The translations under genes were made by a program, and so were the position numbers. Under the pieces are notes generated by a model, which saw only the letters and a program-made list of their open reading frames with translations, made no database searches and was not told the DNA's origin. A stretch of DNA of 64,000 nucleotides from Lichenibacterium minor. GTDB taxonomy: Bacteria; Pseudomonadota; Alphaproteobacteria; Rhizobiales; Beijerinckiaceae. Location of the stretch: positions 62,001 through 126,000 of the forward strand of contig NZ_QYBB01000001.1 in the NCBI RefSeq assembly GCF_004137685.1. The letters are read 5' to 3'. Below are positions 46,468 through 54,570 of this stretch, piece by piece; position 1 is the first letter of the stretch; each line of letters opens with the position of its first letter.

Positions 46468-47082
46468 TCAGCCGGCCGCGGCCCCCATCGAGGACCAGCG
46501 CGTCGGCGGGTTCCTGTCGAGCACGTCGAGGGTGTGGCGGAGGTGCCAGTCGAGCGCCGCCGCGAAGGTCAAACGGACGAAGTCGTGGGGCCGGTGAGGC
46601 CACGCCCCCATGCCGCGGAACACGTGGATGCCGTCCGCCATCATCACGGCGTCGCCGTCGCGCAGCGTGCGGTCCTGGTAGATCGTCACCAGGGCGGGCC
46701 GCGCCGGCTTCGGCAGGACGATCAGCCGGGGGAACACGGCCTGCCGCTCCACCAGGACGGGGTGGCGGGCGACCGTGCCGCGCGCCCGGGCGCGCGGCAC
46801 GTCGGCGACCGCGATCCGGTGGCGATGGCGGCCGACGGCGATCCGCAGCGGCCTCGACGGCGATGCGGCCCAGATGCGGCGCGCGTGGCGGTGGCGGACC
46901 GGGGAAGCGGCCGGCACGTCGACGAGCCGGATGGCGGGCTGCGGTTCGGGCCAGAGCGTGTCGCGCCGCAGGCCGAGGTCGTCCCCGGCCGTGGCGGCGC
47001 GGGCGAGGCCGAACACGGCACCGAGCGCCAGGACGGCGACGGCGGTGCGGGCGGAGCGGGACCGTTCGAGGAGGGCGCGCAT
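46468..47082 (-). CDS. Hypothetical protein with N-terminal membrane/signal segment
   Basis: 204 aa. A hydrophobic N-terminal stretch (about 12-31, TAVAVLALGAVFGLARAATAG) looks like a signal peptide or anchor. The middle is very Arg/His/Pro-rich and shows no known fold. The C-terminal part (VTIYQDRTLRDGDAVMMADGIHVFRGMGAWPH...DFVRL) appears better structured. An exact TTAA-N7-TTAA box lies 92 nt upstream, suggesting CtrA control. No function recognised. Confidence 0.72.
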   Translation of the reverse strand: MRALLERSRSARTAVAVLALGAVFGLARAATAGDDLGLRRDTLWPEPQPAIRLVDVPAASPVRHRHARRIWAASPSRPLRIAVGRHRHRIAVADVPRARARGTVARHPVLVERQAVFPRLIVLPKPARPALVTIYQDRTLRDGDAVMMADGIHVFRGMGAWPHRPHDFVRLTFAAALDWHLRHTLDVLDRNPPTRWSSMGAAAG

Positions 47083-47173
47083 GCGGGCGATCCGGGGTGG
47101 CGGGGATCGCGGCGTCCATCGCCGCGCCCGCGTCCAGCCCTATCACCCCGCCTTGCCGCGCCCTCCGGGGCAG

Positions 47174-47188
47174 TTAAAGTTGGGTTAA
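47174..47188. promoter_or_regulatory. CtrA-type box
   Basis: TTAA (47174-47177), 7 nt, TTAA (47185-47188) followed by CC: an exact match to the CtrA consensus TTAA-N7-TTAA. It overlaps the stop codon of the gene on its right and lies 92 nt upstream of the secreted hypothetical gene that starts at 47082 on the minus strand. Confidence 0.6.
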
Positions 47189-47769
47189 CCCCCGAGGTCC
47201 TCGACGACCGCGAGGCCGTCGAGGTGCACCGTACCGTCGTCGGCCGTGAAGGCGAGGCGCTCCCCGCGGCTCTGGCTCTGCGACACGCCGAAGATGCGGT
47301 GGCGCCCCGTATCGTAGACGGTGACGCGGCCGTCGCGGTCGACCGCGAGGCGCCGCGCTTCGGCGAAATACGCGTAGCGCGTCGCGCCCTGCGACCCCGA
47401 CGCGGAGGGTCGCCCGAAGGCGGTCGGCCACCCTGCGGTCGGGTCGTCCGACCGCGCCGCCGGCCCGCCGCCCTGCCGCTCGCCGGCCGGAGCGGAAATG
47501 GCGGGACCGCGGTCCCGCGACCGGGAAGCGTGCTCGGCGAGGTCGGCGCAGGCGGCGGCCACGCGGGCCTTGAGGGCATGGTCGAACATGGCGCCGATCT
47601 GCAGCATGCCGCCGCCCGACCACTGCCCCATGCCGCCGAGTTCGGGGTGGGAGAACTGCGCCATGGCGCCGCCGCCCCGCCGCATCGCGTCCCACAGGGC
47701 CGATACGGCCCCACGGGTGAAGCCGTGGCGCGCCGCCACGGCGTCGAGCGCCGATTCGGTGTCGGTCAT
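47185..47769 (-). CDS. Conserved SHOCT-type hypothetical protein
   Basis: 194 aa soluble protein. The N-terminal ~70 residues (AARHGFTRGAVSALWDAMRRGGGAMAQFSHPELGGMGQWSGGGM) and C-terminal ~65 (RYAYFAEARRLAVDRDGRVTVYDTGRHRIFGVSQ) look conserved with proteins that public annotation labels SHOCT-domain; the middle is disordered. Start overlaps the transglutaminase stop by 4 nt, so the pair is translationally coupled. Function unknown. Confidence 0.78.
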   Translation of the reverse strand: MTDTESALDAVAARHGFTRGAVSALWDAMRRGGGAMAQFSHPELGGMGQWSGGGMLQIGAMFDHALKARVAAACADLAEHASRSRDRGPAISAPAGERQGGGPAARSDDPTAGWPTAFGRPSASGSQGATRYAYFAEARRLAVDRDGRVTVYDTGRHRIFGVSQSQSRGERLAFTADDGTVHLDGLAVVEDLGG

Positions 47770-48608
47770 GGCTCGGCCCGCACCGCCTGGGTGGTGACCC
47801 CTGGCGCGCTGCCGCCTTGCGCCTCGATCCACACCTCGGGCTTGTCGTATTCGATGTCGCCGAACGGACTCGCGAAGGCCACTTCGGCGGCGTCGCGGCC
47901 GATGCCGATCCGCACGATGCCGTCGGGCGCGGACTTGCGCGTGGGATCGAAGAGGTACCAGCCCGGCCCCTGGGGGCCCTGCAGGAAGGCCTCGATGACG
48001 GCATGGAAGTCGGGGGGCTGGAGGCGGTGCGCGTAGGCGCTGACGTAGCGGGTCGGGATGCCGAGGCTGCGGCACAGCGCGATGGCGAGATGCGCGAAAT
48101 CGCGGCACACCCCTGCCCGCTGCGTGGCGGTGTCGAAGGCCGACGTCATGGCGTCCGAGATGCCGCCCATGTAGTCGACGTTGTCGTTGATCCAGTTGCA
48201 CACGGCGTTGACGCGGGCATACCCGGGCATCTCGCCCCCGAAGGTGCGCTGCGCCAGGCGGTTCAGCTGGTCGGACTGGCAATAGCGGCTCGGCCACAGG
48301 TGGGGCAGCACCGACAGCGGCAGGTCGGCCGCCAGGATCTCGGTGACGCTTTCCGGCGCCTGCAGGGCGGGCGCGATGGCGACCTCAGCCGTGTAGTCGA
48401 GCTTGAAGGGGCCGGGCTGGACCGTGACGCGGAGGTAGCGGTTGCCGGATTCCGGCATGGTCCAGCGCTCGACCTCGACGTTCGGCGACAGGTCGAGGGT
48501 TTCCGCCTTGACCGTCTGCCCGCCGGTTCGCGCCGCCTCGATGTTGAACACGAAGGGCGTCGGTGTCTTCACGCGATACGATAGGCTGCAGCCGACCTTG
48601 TAGTCCAT
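47766..48608 (-). CDS. Transglutaminase-like cysteine protease family protein
   Basis: 280 aa. N-terminal beta region (about 1-85, bacterial transglutaminase N-terminal type) and transglutaminase core with triad C168 (RAGVCRDFAH), H202 (PDFHAVIEAF) and D221 (WYLFDPTRK). No signal peptide; proteins of this class occur in cytoplasmic peptide-ligase clusters but here the neighbours are a SHOCT-type protein and hpnH. GGGGGAG site before the ATG. Whether it is a protease or amide-forming enzyme is open. Confidence 0.88.
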   Translation of the reverse strand: MDYKVGCSLSYRVKTPTPFVFNIEAARTGGQTVKAETLDLSPNVEVERWTMPESGNRYLRVTVQPGPFKLDYTAEVAIAPALQAPESVTEILAADLPLSVLPHLWPSRYCQSDQLNRLAQRTFGGEMPGYARVNAVCNWINDNVDYMGGISDAMTSAFDTATQRAGVCRDFAHLAIALCRSLGIPTRYVSAYAHRLQPPDFHAVIEAFLQGPQGPGWYLFDPTRKSAPDGIVRIGIGRDAAEVAFASPFGDIEYDKPEVWIEAQGGSAPGVTTQAVRAEP

Positions 48609-48735
48609 CCCGTGATCTCCCCCGTGCCGGCACCTGGGCCGGACGCGTCCGCGAAGCTTAGCAGAAAGCGGACCACCTCCGAACGACCCGCCGTCGGGGA
48701 CGGCCGGCTCGCGGCGGCAGGCGGCCGCGAAAACG

Positions 48736-48775
48736 GCGAAGCCCCCCGGAAGCATCGGCTTCCGGGGGGCTTCGC
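48736..48775 (-). terminator. Very strong hairpin after hpnH
   Basis: A perfect 18-bp inverted repeat (48736-48753 with 48758-48775, loop ATCG) lies 30 nt after the hpnH stop. On the minus strand it is followed by CCGTTTTCG. It probably ends the ispH-hpnH transcript. Confidence 0.82.
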
Positions 48776-48804
48776 GCCATCCGTCGCGGCGGGCGAGGAT
48801 CGCC

Positions 48805-49989
48805 CTATTCGGCGGCTTCCATCGGCTTCACGCGGTCGTTGGCGACCTTGCTGAAGGACTTGCCGGTCTTCTTCTCGAAGGCGTCGATCTCCTCCATCTT
48901 GTTCTGCACGTGGCGCGAGAACATGAAGTCGGCCGGGCGCTGGTTCGCCAGGGAGATGTCGGGCGCCATCTTGCCTTCGGTGCGGATGCCCTTCAGGCCC
49001 AGCGTCAGCATCTTCCAGGGCGCCTTGACGGCGTCCCTCACGGCCGTGGCCTCGAAGCCGCAGTGGACCATGCAGTCGGCGCACTTCTCATAATTGCCGA
49101 CGCCGTATTTCTTCCACTCGGTCTCCTCCATGAGCTCCTTGAAGCTCTGGGCGTAGCCCTCGCCGAGCAGGTAGCAGGGCTTCTGCCAGCCGAAAACCGT
49201 GAAGGTCGGGTTGCCCCAGGGGGTGCACTCGTAGGTCTGGTTGCCGGCCAGGAAGTCGAGGAACAGCGGCGACTGGAACCAGGGCCAGGCCTTGCCGCCC
49301 TTGCCGCGGGCGAAGATGCCCCGGAACAGCTCCTTCGTCTTCGAACGGTTGAGGAAGTGCTGCTGGTCGGGCGCCCGCTCGTAGGCGTAGCCGGGCGACA
49401 CCGTGATGCCGTCGATGCCCATGGCGGTGACGACGTCGAAGAAGTTGGCCGCCTTCTCGGGGTCGGCATCGTTGAACAGCGTCGTGTTGATGTTGACGCG
49501 GAAGCCCTTGGCCTTCGCGGCCTTGATGGCCGAGACCGCCTTGTCGTAGACGCCCTTCTGGCACACCGACTTGTCGTGCATGGTCTCGTCGCCGTCGAGG
49601 TGGACGGACCAATTGAAGTAGGGGCTCGGCTTGTACTGGTCGAGCTTCTTCTCCATCAGCAGCGCGTTGGTGCACAGCGTGACGAACTTCTTCTTGGCGA
49701 TGGCGCCGCGCACGATCTCGGGCATCTCCTTGTGCAGCAGCGGCTCGCCGCCCGCGATGGAGATGACGGGCGCGCCGCACTCGTCGATCGCCTTCATGGC
49801 GTCGGCGACCGACACGCGCTGGTTCAGGATCTTGTCCGGGTAATCGATCTTGCCGCAGCCCGCGCAGGCGAGGTTGCAGCGGAACAGGGGCTCCAGCATG
49901 AGCACCAGCGGGTACTTCTTGCGGCCGGTGATGTGCTGCTTCAACACATAGGCGCCGATGCGCGCCGTCTGGTGGAACGGGATACCCAA
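48805..49989 (-). CDS. hpnH: Adenosyl-hopene transferase, radical SAM HpnH
   Basis: 394 aa radical-SAM enzyme that adds adenosine to diploptene, the first step in extending hopanoid side chains. Cluster ligands C38, C42, C45 (CNLACAGC) followed by GKIDYP. TTG start at 49989: a strong AAGGAG lies 8 nt ahead and the encoded N-terminus (GIPFHQTARIGAYVLKQH) fits the family, whereas no ATG is suitably placed. A C-terminal segment with CADCMVHCGFE provides further Cys. Lies 53 nt after ispH; hopanoids stabilise the outer membrane. Confidence 0.94.
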   Translation of the reverse strand: MGIPFHQTARIGAYVLKQHITGRKKYPLVLMLEPLFRCNLACAGCGKIDYPDKILNQRVSVADAMKAIDECGAPVISIAGGEPLLHKEMPEIVRGAIAKKKFVTLCTNALLMEKKLDQYKPSPYFNWSVHLDGDETMHDKSVCQKGVYDKAVSAIKAAKAKGFRVNINTTLFNDADPEKAANFFDVVTAMGIDGITVSPGYAYERAPDQQHFLNRSKTKELFRGIFARGKGGKAWPWFQSPLFLDFLAGNQTYECTPWGNPTFTVFGWQKPCYLLGEGYAQSFKELMEETEWKKYGVGNYEKCADCMVHCGFEATAVRDAVKAPWKMLTLGLKGIRTEGKMAPDISLANQRPADFMFSRHVQNKMEEIDAFEKKTGKSFSKVANDRVKPMEAAE

Positions 49990-50042
49990 GTGATCGACTC
50001 CTTCAGGCCGGACCGGCGTGTCGGCCGGCCGTGGGGTGGGGT

Positions 50043-50996
50043 TCAAAGATCGGCGAGTTCCGCCGGCAGGCGAAACGAGATGGTTTCCTCGATGCCCGGC
50101 ATGATCGACACTTCGACCGGGCGGACGCGCCGGAGCGCGTCGATGACGTCGTCGACCAGCACTTCCGGCGCGGAAGCTCCGGCCGTCACGCCGACGACGT
50201 CGGCGTCCCGCACCCAGGCGGCGTCCAGCATGGAGCCGTCCGCCACGAGGTAGCTCGGGACGTCGCATTCCCCGCCGATCTCGCGAAGGCGGTTCGAGTT
50301 CGACGAGTTGCTGGCGCCGACCACGAGGATGACGTCGGCCACGCGGCCGAGGTCGCGCACCGACGACTGTCGATTCTGCGTCGCATAGCAGATGTCGCGC
50401 GTTTCGGGACCCGCGATATCGGCATAGCGCGCCTGCAGGGCCGCGATGATGCCGCGCGTGTCGTCGACCGACAGCGTCGTCTGCGTGATGTAGGCGACCG
50501 GGGTGTCGCGGGGGATCGGCAGGGCCTCGACCTCGGCGACGCTGCCGACGAGGTGCACGGGCCCCGGCACCCGGCCGAGCGTGCCCACCACCTCGGGATG
50601 CCCGGCATGGCCGATGAGGACCACGGTGCGGCCCTGCCCGGCGTAGCGGATGCCCTGCGAATGCACCTTGGCGACCAGCGGGCAGGTGGCGTCCAGCACC
50701 CGCAGCCCGCGGCCGGCCGCTTCGTCCTCGACGGACCGCGCGACGCCGTGGGCGCTGAACACCGTGACGGCGCCCGGGGGAACCTCGCACACGTCCTCCA
50801 CGAAGACCGCGCCCTTGGACGTCAGGGTTTCGACGACGTGGCGGTTGTGGACGATCTCGTGGCGGACGTAGACCGGGGCGCCGTGCTTGGCCAGCGCGCG
50901 CTCGACGATCTCGATCGCCCGCACCACGCCGGCGCAGAACCCCCGCGGCTGGGCCAGCAGGACCTTCATCGACCGCTGTGTCGGCTCACCCGTCAT
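50043..50996 (-). CDS. ispH: 4-hydroxy-3-methylbut-2-enyl diphosphate reductase
   Basis: 317 aa [4Fe-4S] enzyme for the last step of the MEP pathway, yielding IPP and DMAPP for hopanoids, carotenoids and the bacteriochlorophyll tail. The three cluster cysteines lie in PRGFCAGV (C21), DATCPLV and DICYATQ; the SNSSNSNRL motif is present. The start at 50996 has a purine-rich ribosome-binding site; an ATG nine codons later (MKVLLAQP) is possible. Directly upstream of hpnH. Confidence 0.94.
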   Translation of the reverse strand: MTGEPTQRSMKVLLAQPRGFCAGVVRAIEIVERALAKHGAPVYVRHEIVHNRHVVETLTSKGAVFVEDVCEVPPGAVTVFSAHGVARSVEDEAAGRGLRVLDATCPLVAKVHSQGIRYAGQGRTVVLIGHAGHPEVVGTLGRVPGPVHLVGSVAEVEALPIPRDTPVAYITQTTLSVDDTRGIIAALQARYADIAGPETRDICYATQNRQSSVRDLGRVADVILVVGASNSSNSNRLREIGGECDVPSYLVADGSMLDAAWVRDADVVGVTAGASAPEVLVDDVIDALRRVRPVEVSIMPGIEETISFRLPAELADL

Positions 50997-51302
50997 CCCA
51001 TTCCCATCCCGTGCGAACGCCGAGGCGGGAGCTCGCGGCGTGTCCGAATGCGACACACGATCTCCCGTCACTATGGAAAAAGCCTCGCTGCCGCAACGAC
51101 CTGAATCAGTTCGGGCTCAGATCCGCGCCACCTGTGGCGCCGGTGAGACAGCGCCTTCCGCCCCTTCGCCGGCGCCCCGGCGCGGCCGCCGCCGATCGGC
51201 CGTTAGGGTTAAGCTCCCTTTAAACTGTGGATGGCAGGGTGAGCCCATCGGCCAAACGCCGGGGTTTTCCGATCCCGCGCCGTATCAATGGGGACTGCAT
51301 CC
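50997..51302. other. 306-nt divergent intergenic region
   Basis: Lies between ispH (minus) and the first Omp25-like gene (plus). It holds the CtrA-type box at 51209-51223. No other gene or RNA is supported. A short upstream in-frame ATG at 51288 precedes the chosen porin-like start. Confidence 0.6.
51209..51223 (+). promoter_or_regulatory. CtrA-type box
   Basis: TTAA (51209-51212), GCTCCCT, TTAA (51220-51223): exact TTAA-N7-TTAA. It lies 80 nt before the outer-membrane protein start at 51303, a typical CtrA activator position. Confidence 0.65.
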
Positions 51303-52175
51303 ATGGGCAAGCTGAACGCCCTTCTTCTCGCGGGAGCGGTGGCCTTCGGCGCCATCGGGTCCGCCCACGCGGCAGACCTGCCGTATCCGCCCGCGATCGA
51401 GCCGATGGCGCCCGAGCCCGTCGAGTTCGGCGGCTGGTACCTGCGCGGCGACGTCGGCGTGGGGGCCACCCTCCGCCCCGACATCCGCTCCACCTTCGAC
51501 GCGGACGTCACGGTGCCGAACCCGCGGTTCGACGAGCGCAGCCTCGGCGATTCGGCCTTCGTGGGCGGCGGCGTCGGCTACCAGCTGAACAACTGGCTCC
51601 GCTTCGACGCCACCGGCGAATACCGCACCGCCGAATCCTACAATGCGGTGGAAAGCTACAATTCCGGGTACTTCAACACCCCCCGGGACGGCAGCCGTTC
51701 CTACGACACCTATACGGGCCAGGTGCAGAGCACGGTCGCGCTGGCCAACGTCTACGTCGACGCCTTCCACTTCCACCGCGCCACGCTGTTCTTCGGCGGC
51801 GGCATCGGCGGGTCGTTCAACCGGGTGTCCAACCTGACGGACATCGGCGTCGGCGGGTCCAACACGGGCTTCGGCTATGCCCGCGAGCGCAGCGGCGTGA
51901 GCCTGGCCTACCAGGGCACGGTCGGCCTGGCCTACGACATCACGCCCAACGCCAAGCTCGAAATCGCCTACCGCTACCTCGACAGGGGCGACGTGCGTTC
52001 GGGCGCCATCAACTGCCAGAACACGAGCACCTGCCCCCACGAGGTGCAGAAGATCGGCCTCGCCTCGCAGGACGTGAAGATCGGCATGCGCTGGCTGTTC
52101 GCCGACGTGCCCGACGTGGCGCCCGCCCCGGCGCCCTACTATCCGCCGGCGCCCCCGCTGGTGCGCAAGGACTGA
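51303..52175 (+). CDS. Outer-membrane beta-barrel protein, Omp25/RopB-like
   Basis: 290 aa. Signal peptide about 1-24 (ending AHA-A), then an 8-stranded-type barrel of the Omp25 family starting GGWYLRGDVGVGA. Later strands include GVGYQLNNWLRFDATGEYR, LEIAYRYLDRG and the end DVKIGMRWLF; a Pro/Ala-rich tail follows (APAPAPYYPPAPP). GGGGA precedes the chosen ATG; an ATG five codons upstream is an alternative. Outer-membrane location, structural or permeability role. Confidence 0.88.
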   Translation: MGKLNALLLAGAVAFGAIGSAHAADLPYPPAIEPMAPEPVEFGGWYLRGDVGVGATLRPDIRSTFDADVTVPNPRFDERSLGDSAFVGGGVGYQLNNWLRFDATGEYRTAESYNAVESYNSGYFNTPRDGSRSYDTYTGQVQSTVALANVYVDAFHFHRATLFFGGGIGGSFNRVSNLTDIGVGGSNTGFGYARERSGVSLAYQGTVGLAYDITPNAKLEIAYRYLDRGDVRSGAINCQNTSTCPHEVQKIGLASQDVKIGMRWLFADVPDVAPAPAPYYPPAPPLVRKD

Positions 52176-52207
52176 TCGCGCGCGGTCGTCCCGCCGTCGA
52201 ACCCTGG

Positions 52208-52237
52208 AGCGGGCCTTGCGGCCCGCTTCTCTTTTTT
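52208..52237 (+). terminator. Rho-independent terminator
   Basis: AGCGGGCC pairs with GGCCCGCT (tetraloop TTGC), followed by TCTCTTTTTT. It ends the first Omp25-like gene 32 nt after its stop. Confidence 0.9.
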
Positions 52238-52264
52238 CCGGCCCGTCGCGCCGGCCCCGCATGG

Positions 52265-52279
52265 TTAAGCCGGCCTTAA
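52265..52279 (+). promoter_or_regulatory. CtrA-type box
   Basis: TTAA (52265-52268), GCCGGCC, TTAA (52276-52279): exact TTAA-N7-TTAA located 74 nt before the second Omp25-like gene. Confidence 0.65.
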
Positions 52280-52352
52280 GGGCGCGGGCTTATGGTTTCC
52301 ATCGGGTTGATGGAGCGTCCGTCGAGGGCGCCTGGTCGGGGGAACGAGGAAC

Positions 52353-53138
52353 ATGCGGCTCGGAACGGCGACGGCGGTCGCGGCGCTCTTCTTGGCACTC
52401 GCCCCCATGGCGGCGGGCGAGGCGGCGGCGGCCGACATGCCGTCCTATTATTCGCCGCCCGACGCCTACGCCCCGCGGGCGGAAGCGCCGCAGGAGTTCG
52501 GGTCCGGCTGGTACCTGCGCGGCGACGCGGCCTTCGGCCCCGAGGACAGGCCGAAGCTGCTCCTGCAGGGCAACGTGCCCGCCTTCGACCGCAAGGGCAG
52601 CGGCACCGGCTACGCCTTCGGGGCCGGCGCGGGCTACAAGTTCACGGACTGGTTCCGGGCGGATGTGACGGGCGACTACCTCGACCCGTTCCGCTATGCC
52701 GCCAACATCCCCTGCGGCGCCACCTGCGCCATCAACCAGCGCACCGAGGTGCAGCGGTTCGACGGGCTGGTGAACGGCTACGTCGACCTCGGCACCTATG
52801 CGGGCCTCACGCCCTATGTCGGCGCGGGCGCGGGCATCGCCGGCACGGTGGCGGACGGCTCCATCCGGATCAACGGCAACGCCCTCGCATCGGGCGTCAT
52901 CGATCCCCGGACGGGCACGACCGTCACCTCGGGCATCCCCACCCGCACGGACTACGGCTTCGCCTGGGCCGCCATGGCGGGCGTGTCCTACGCGGTGGGG
53001 TCCCACGCGCTGCTCGACATCGGCTACCGCTACCTCGACCTCGGGCACACGACGGTGTCGCTGTTCCCCTCCGCCACGGTCACGCGGGACCTGTCGACCC
53101 AGGAGGTCCGGATCGGCGTGCGATATATGATCGATTGA
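52353..53138 (+). CDS. Outer-membrane beta-barrel protein, Omp25-like (paralogue)
   Basis: 261 aa, signal peptide about 1-27 (ending AAA-A). Same barrel pattern as the preceding gene: GSGWYLRGDAAFG, YKFTDWFRADVTGDYLDPF, TPYVGAGAGIAG, LLDIGYRYLDLGH, ending EVRIGVRYMID. A Cys pair (CGATC, about 120-124) could form a surface-loop disulphide; the upstream paralogue has CQNTSTC in a comparable loop. Own CtrA-type box upstream and terminator between the two genes, so they are separate transcription units. Confidence 0.88.
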   Translation: MRLGTATAVAALFLALAPMAAGEAAAADMPSYYSPPDAYAPRAEAPQEFGSGWYLRGDAAFGPEDRPKLLLQGNVPAFDRKGSGTGYAFGAGAGYKFTDWFRADVTGDYLDPFRYAANIPCGATCAINQRTEVQRFDGLVNGYVDLGTYAGLTPYVGAGAGIAGTVADGSIRINGNALASGVIDPRTGTTVTSGIPTRTDYGFAWAAMAGVSYAVGSHALLDIGYRYLDLGHTTVSLFPSATVTRDLSTQEVRIGVRYMID

Positions 53139-53172
53139 AAGTGGAGACGGGCCGCGCCCGCGTAGCCCGGCC

Positions 53173-53180
53173 TTAACCAT
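53173..53180 (+). promoter_or_regulatory. CtrA-type half site
   Basis: TTAACCAT, the strong CtrA half-site, 49 nt before the Ig-like protein start, followed by CTAATCTAACC, a weaker second half outside the standard spacing. Confidence 0.4.
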
Positions 53181-53228
53181 CGGCGGCTAATCTAACCGTG
53201 CAGAAGAGCCAGCACGGAACTATTTGAG

Positions 53229-54485
53229 ATGAGCTCCACAGACAGCCAGCCCGTCAGCCACGCCGCTTTCAACAGCTCGGCCCTCTTCGAGCCCGCGGAC
53301 GGCCCCGGCACGGTCCTCATCACCGGAACGGCGTCCAACGCGACCTACATCGCCAATATCCAGATCTCGGATGGCGGCACGCCCCTCGCCAGCACCGGCG
53401 GCTTTCAGTCCTCGAACCAGAGCTGGGGCGTCATCGCCGCGCTGCCGGCCGGCAAGCACATCATCACCGCCACGGTGACGGAGCTGTCGGGCGCCAGCTA
53501 CACGATCAACTCGCCCTACCGCCTGGTGACGGGCATCCAGAACCAGCCCTACGTCTACCAGGAACTCGACGAGGACACCTCCGCCGCCGCGAACCGCGCC
53601 GGCACCTACGGCGCCTTCACCCGCATCAGCAGCTACGACGGCTCCGGCGCGCTGGTGAGCCAGACCGCGGTGGCGGTCGGCGGCGGCGCCGCGGCGCCCC
53701 TGTCCGTCGCCTTCGACCCGACGGCCACCTTCGAAAGCTCCACCGCGGCGCTGCTCACCGGCACGACCTCGGCCTACGGCAGCACGTCGACCATCGAGAT
53801 CTTCGACGGGACGGCGGCGACGACGGTGAGCGCCACCGACGGCACGCTGCTGTCGACCGCCAAGCCGCTGGGCTACGCCACGCTCGGCACCGATGGCACC
53901 TGGTCGTTCGACGCCCATGTGGCCCCCGGCAACCACGTCTTCACCGCCGTGGCGACGGGCATCTCGGGGCAGGTCGCCTCCTCGCAGAGTTCCTTCGCCA
54001 TCAAGGCCGGCGTGGTGGGCAGCCCCTTCGTCTACCAGGAGATCGACCACAGCGCTTCGGGCGCCGTCGCCGCCACCACGTCCTACGCGGCGGACGGCAC
54101 CGTGGTGGCGCGCAGCAACGACGGCGGGCCGACCGTCAACGGCGGCACGTCCACGGCCGAGGTGATCCGCAGCGCCTACGACGACGTGATGACCGGCGAC
54201 GGCACGGGCAACACCACGTTCCTGTTCCGCCGCGGCTTCGGCCAGGACGAGATCACCAACTTCCACTACCTCAGCGCCGCCCAAAGCCCGACGGGCATCG
54301 AGCACGACGTGATCAGCCTGCCCCAGGCCGTCTTCACCAAGATGGCCCAGGTGATGCACCACACCACGACGGCGCTCGACGGCAGCGCGGTGATCCACCT
54401 CAGCCCCACCGACACGATCAAGCTCGACGGGGTCACCAAGGCGGAGCTGATCACCCACCCCAACGTGTTCCGCTTCCACACCTGA
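53229..54485 (+). CDS. Large repeat protein with Ig-like domains, probable type I secreted
   Basis: 418 aa without a signal peptide. Two similar halves: residues about 15-125 and 150-285 each contain a strand-rich Ig-like unit ending in a 'FVYQE-(I/L)D' motif. The C-terminal ~100 residues (EVIRSAYDDVMTGDGTGNTTFLFRRGFGQDEITNFHYL, ending KAELITHPNVFRFHT) resemble the C-terminal end of hemolysin-type/RTX proteins exported by type I systems, with one GDG-type turn but no full nonapeptide array. A TTAACCAT half-site is upstream. Likely an exported surface or matrix protein. Confidence 0.75.
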   Translation: MSSTDSQPVSHAAFNSSALFEPADGPGTVLITGTASNATYIANIQISDGGTPLASTGGFQSSNQSWGVIAALPAGKHIITATVTELSGASYTINSPYRLVTGIQNQPYVYQELDEDTSAAANRAGTYGAFTRISSYDGSGALVSQTAVAVGGGAAAPLSVAFDPTATFESSTAALLTGTTSAYGSTSTIEIFDGTAATTVSATDGTLLSTAKPLGYATLGTDGTWSFDAHVAPGNHVFTAVATGISGQVASSQSSFAIKAGVVGSPFVYQEIDHSASGAVAATTSYAADGTVVARSNDGGPTVNGGTSTAEVIRSAYDDVMTGDGTGNTTFLFRRGFGQDEITNFHYLSAAQSPTGIEHDVISLPQAVFTKMAQVMHHTTTALDGSAVIHLSPTDTIKLDGVTKAELITHPNVFRFHT

Positions 54486-54529
54486 GACGTGCCGATTCCC
54501 GCCCGCCGAACGGCGGCGCGCGTTCGAGC

Positions 54530-54562
54530 GCACCGGCGGTCAGGAGCTGTGGCCGCCGGTGC
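54530..54562. terminator. Hairpin between convergent genes
   Basis: GCACCGGCGG (54530-54539) pairs with CCGCCGGTGC (54553-54562), 10 bp with a 13-nt loop. Between the Ig-like protein gene and the MHS transporter gene; possible bidirectional terminator. Confidence 0.45.
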
Positions 54563-54570
54563 GGGGGCGG

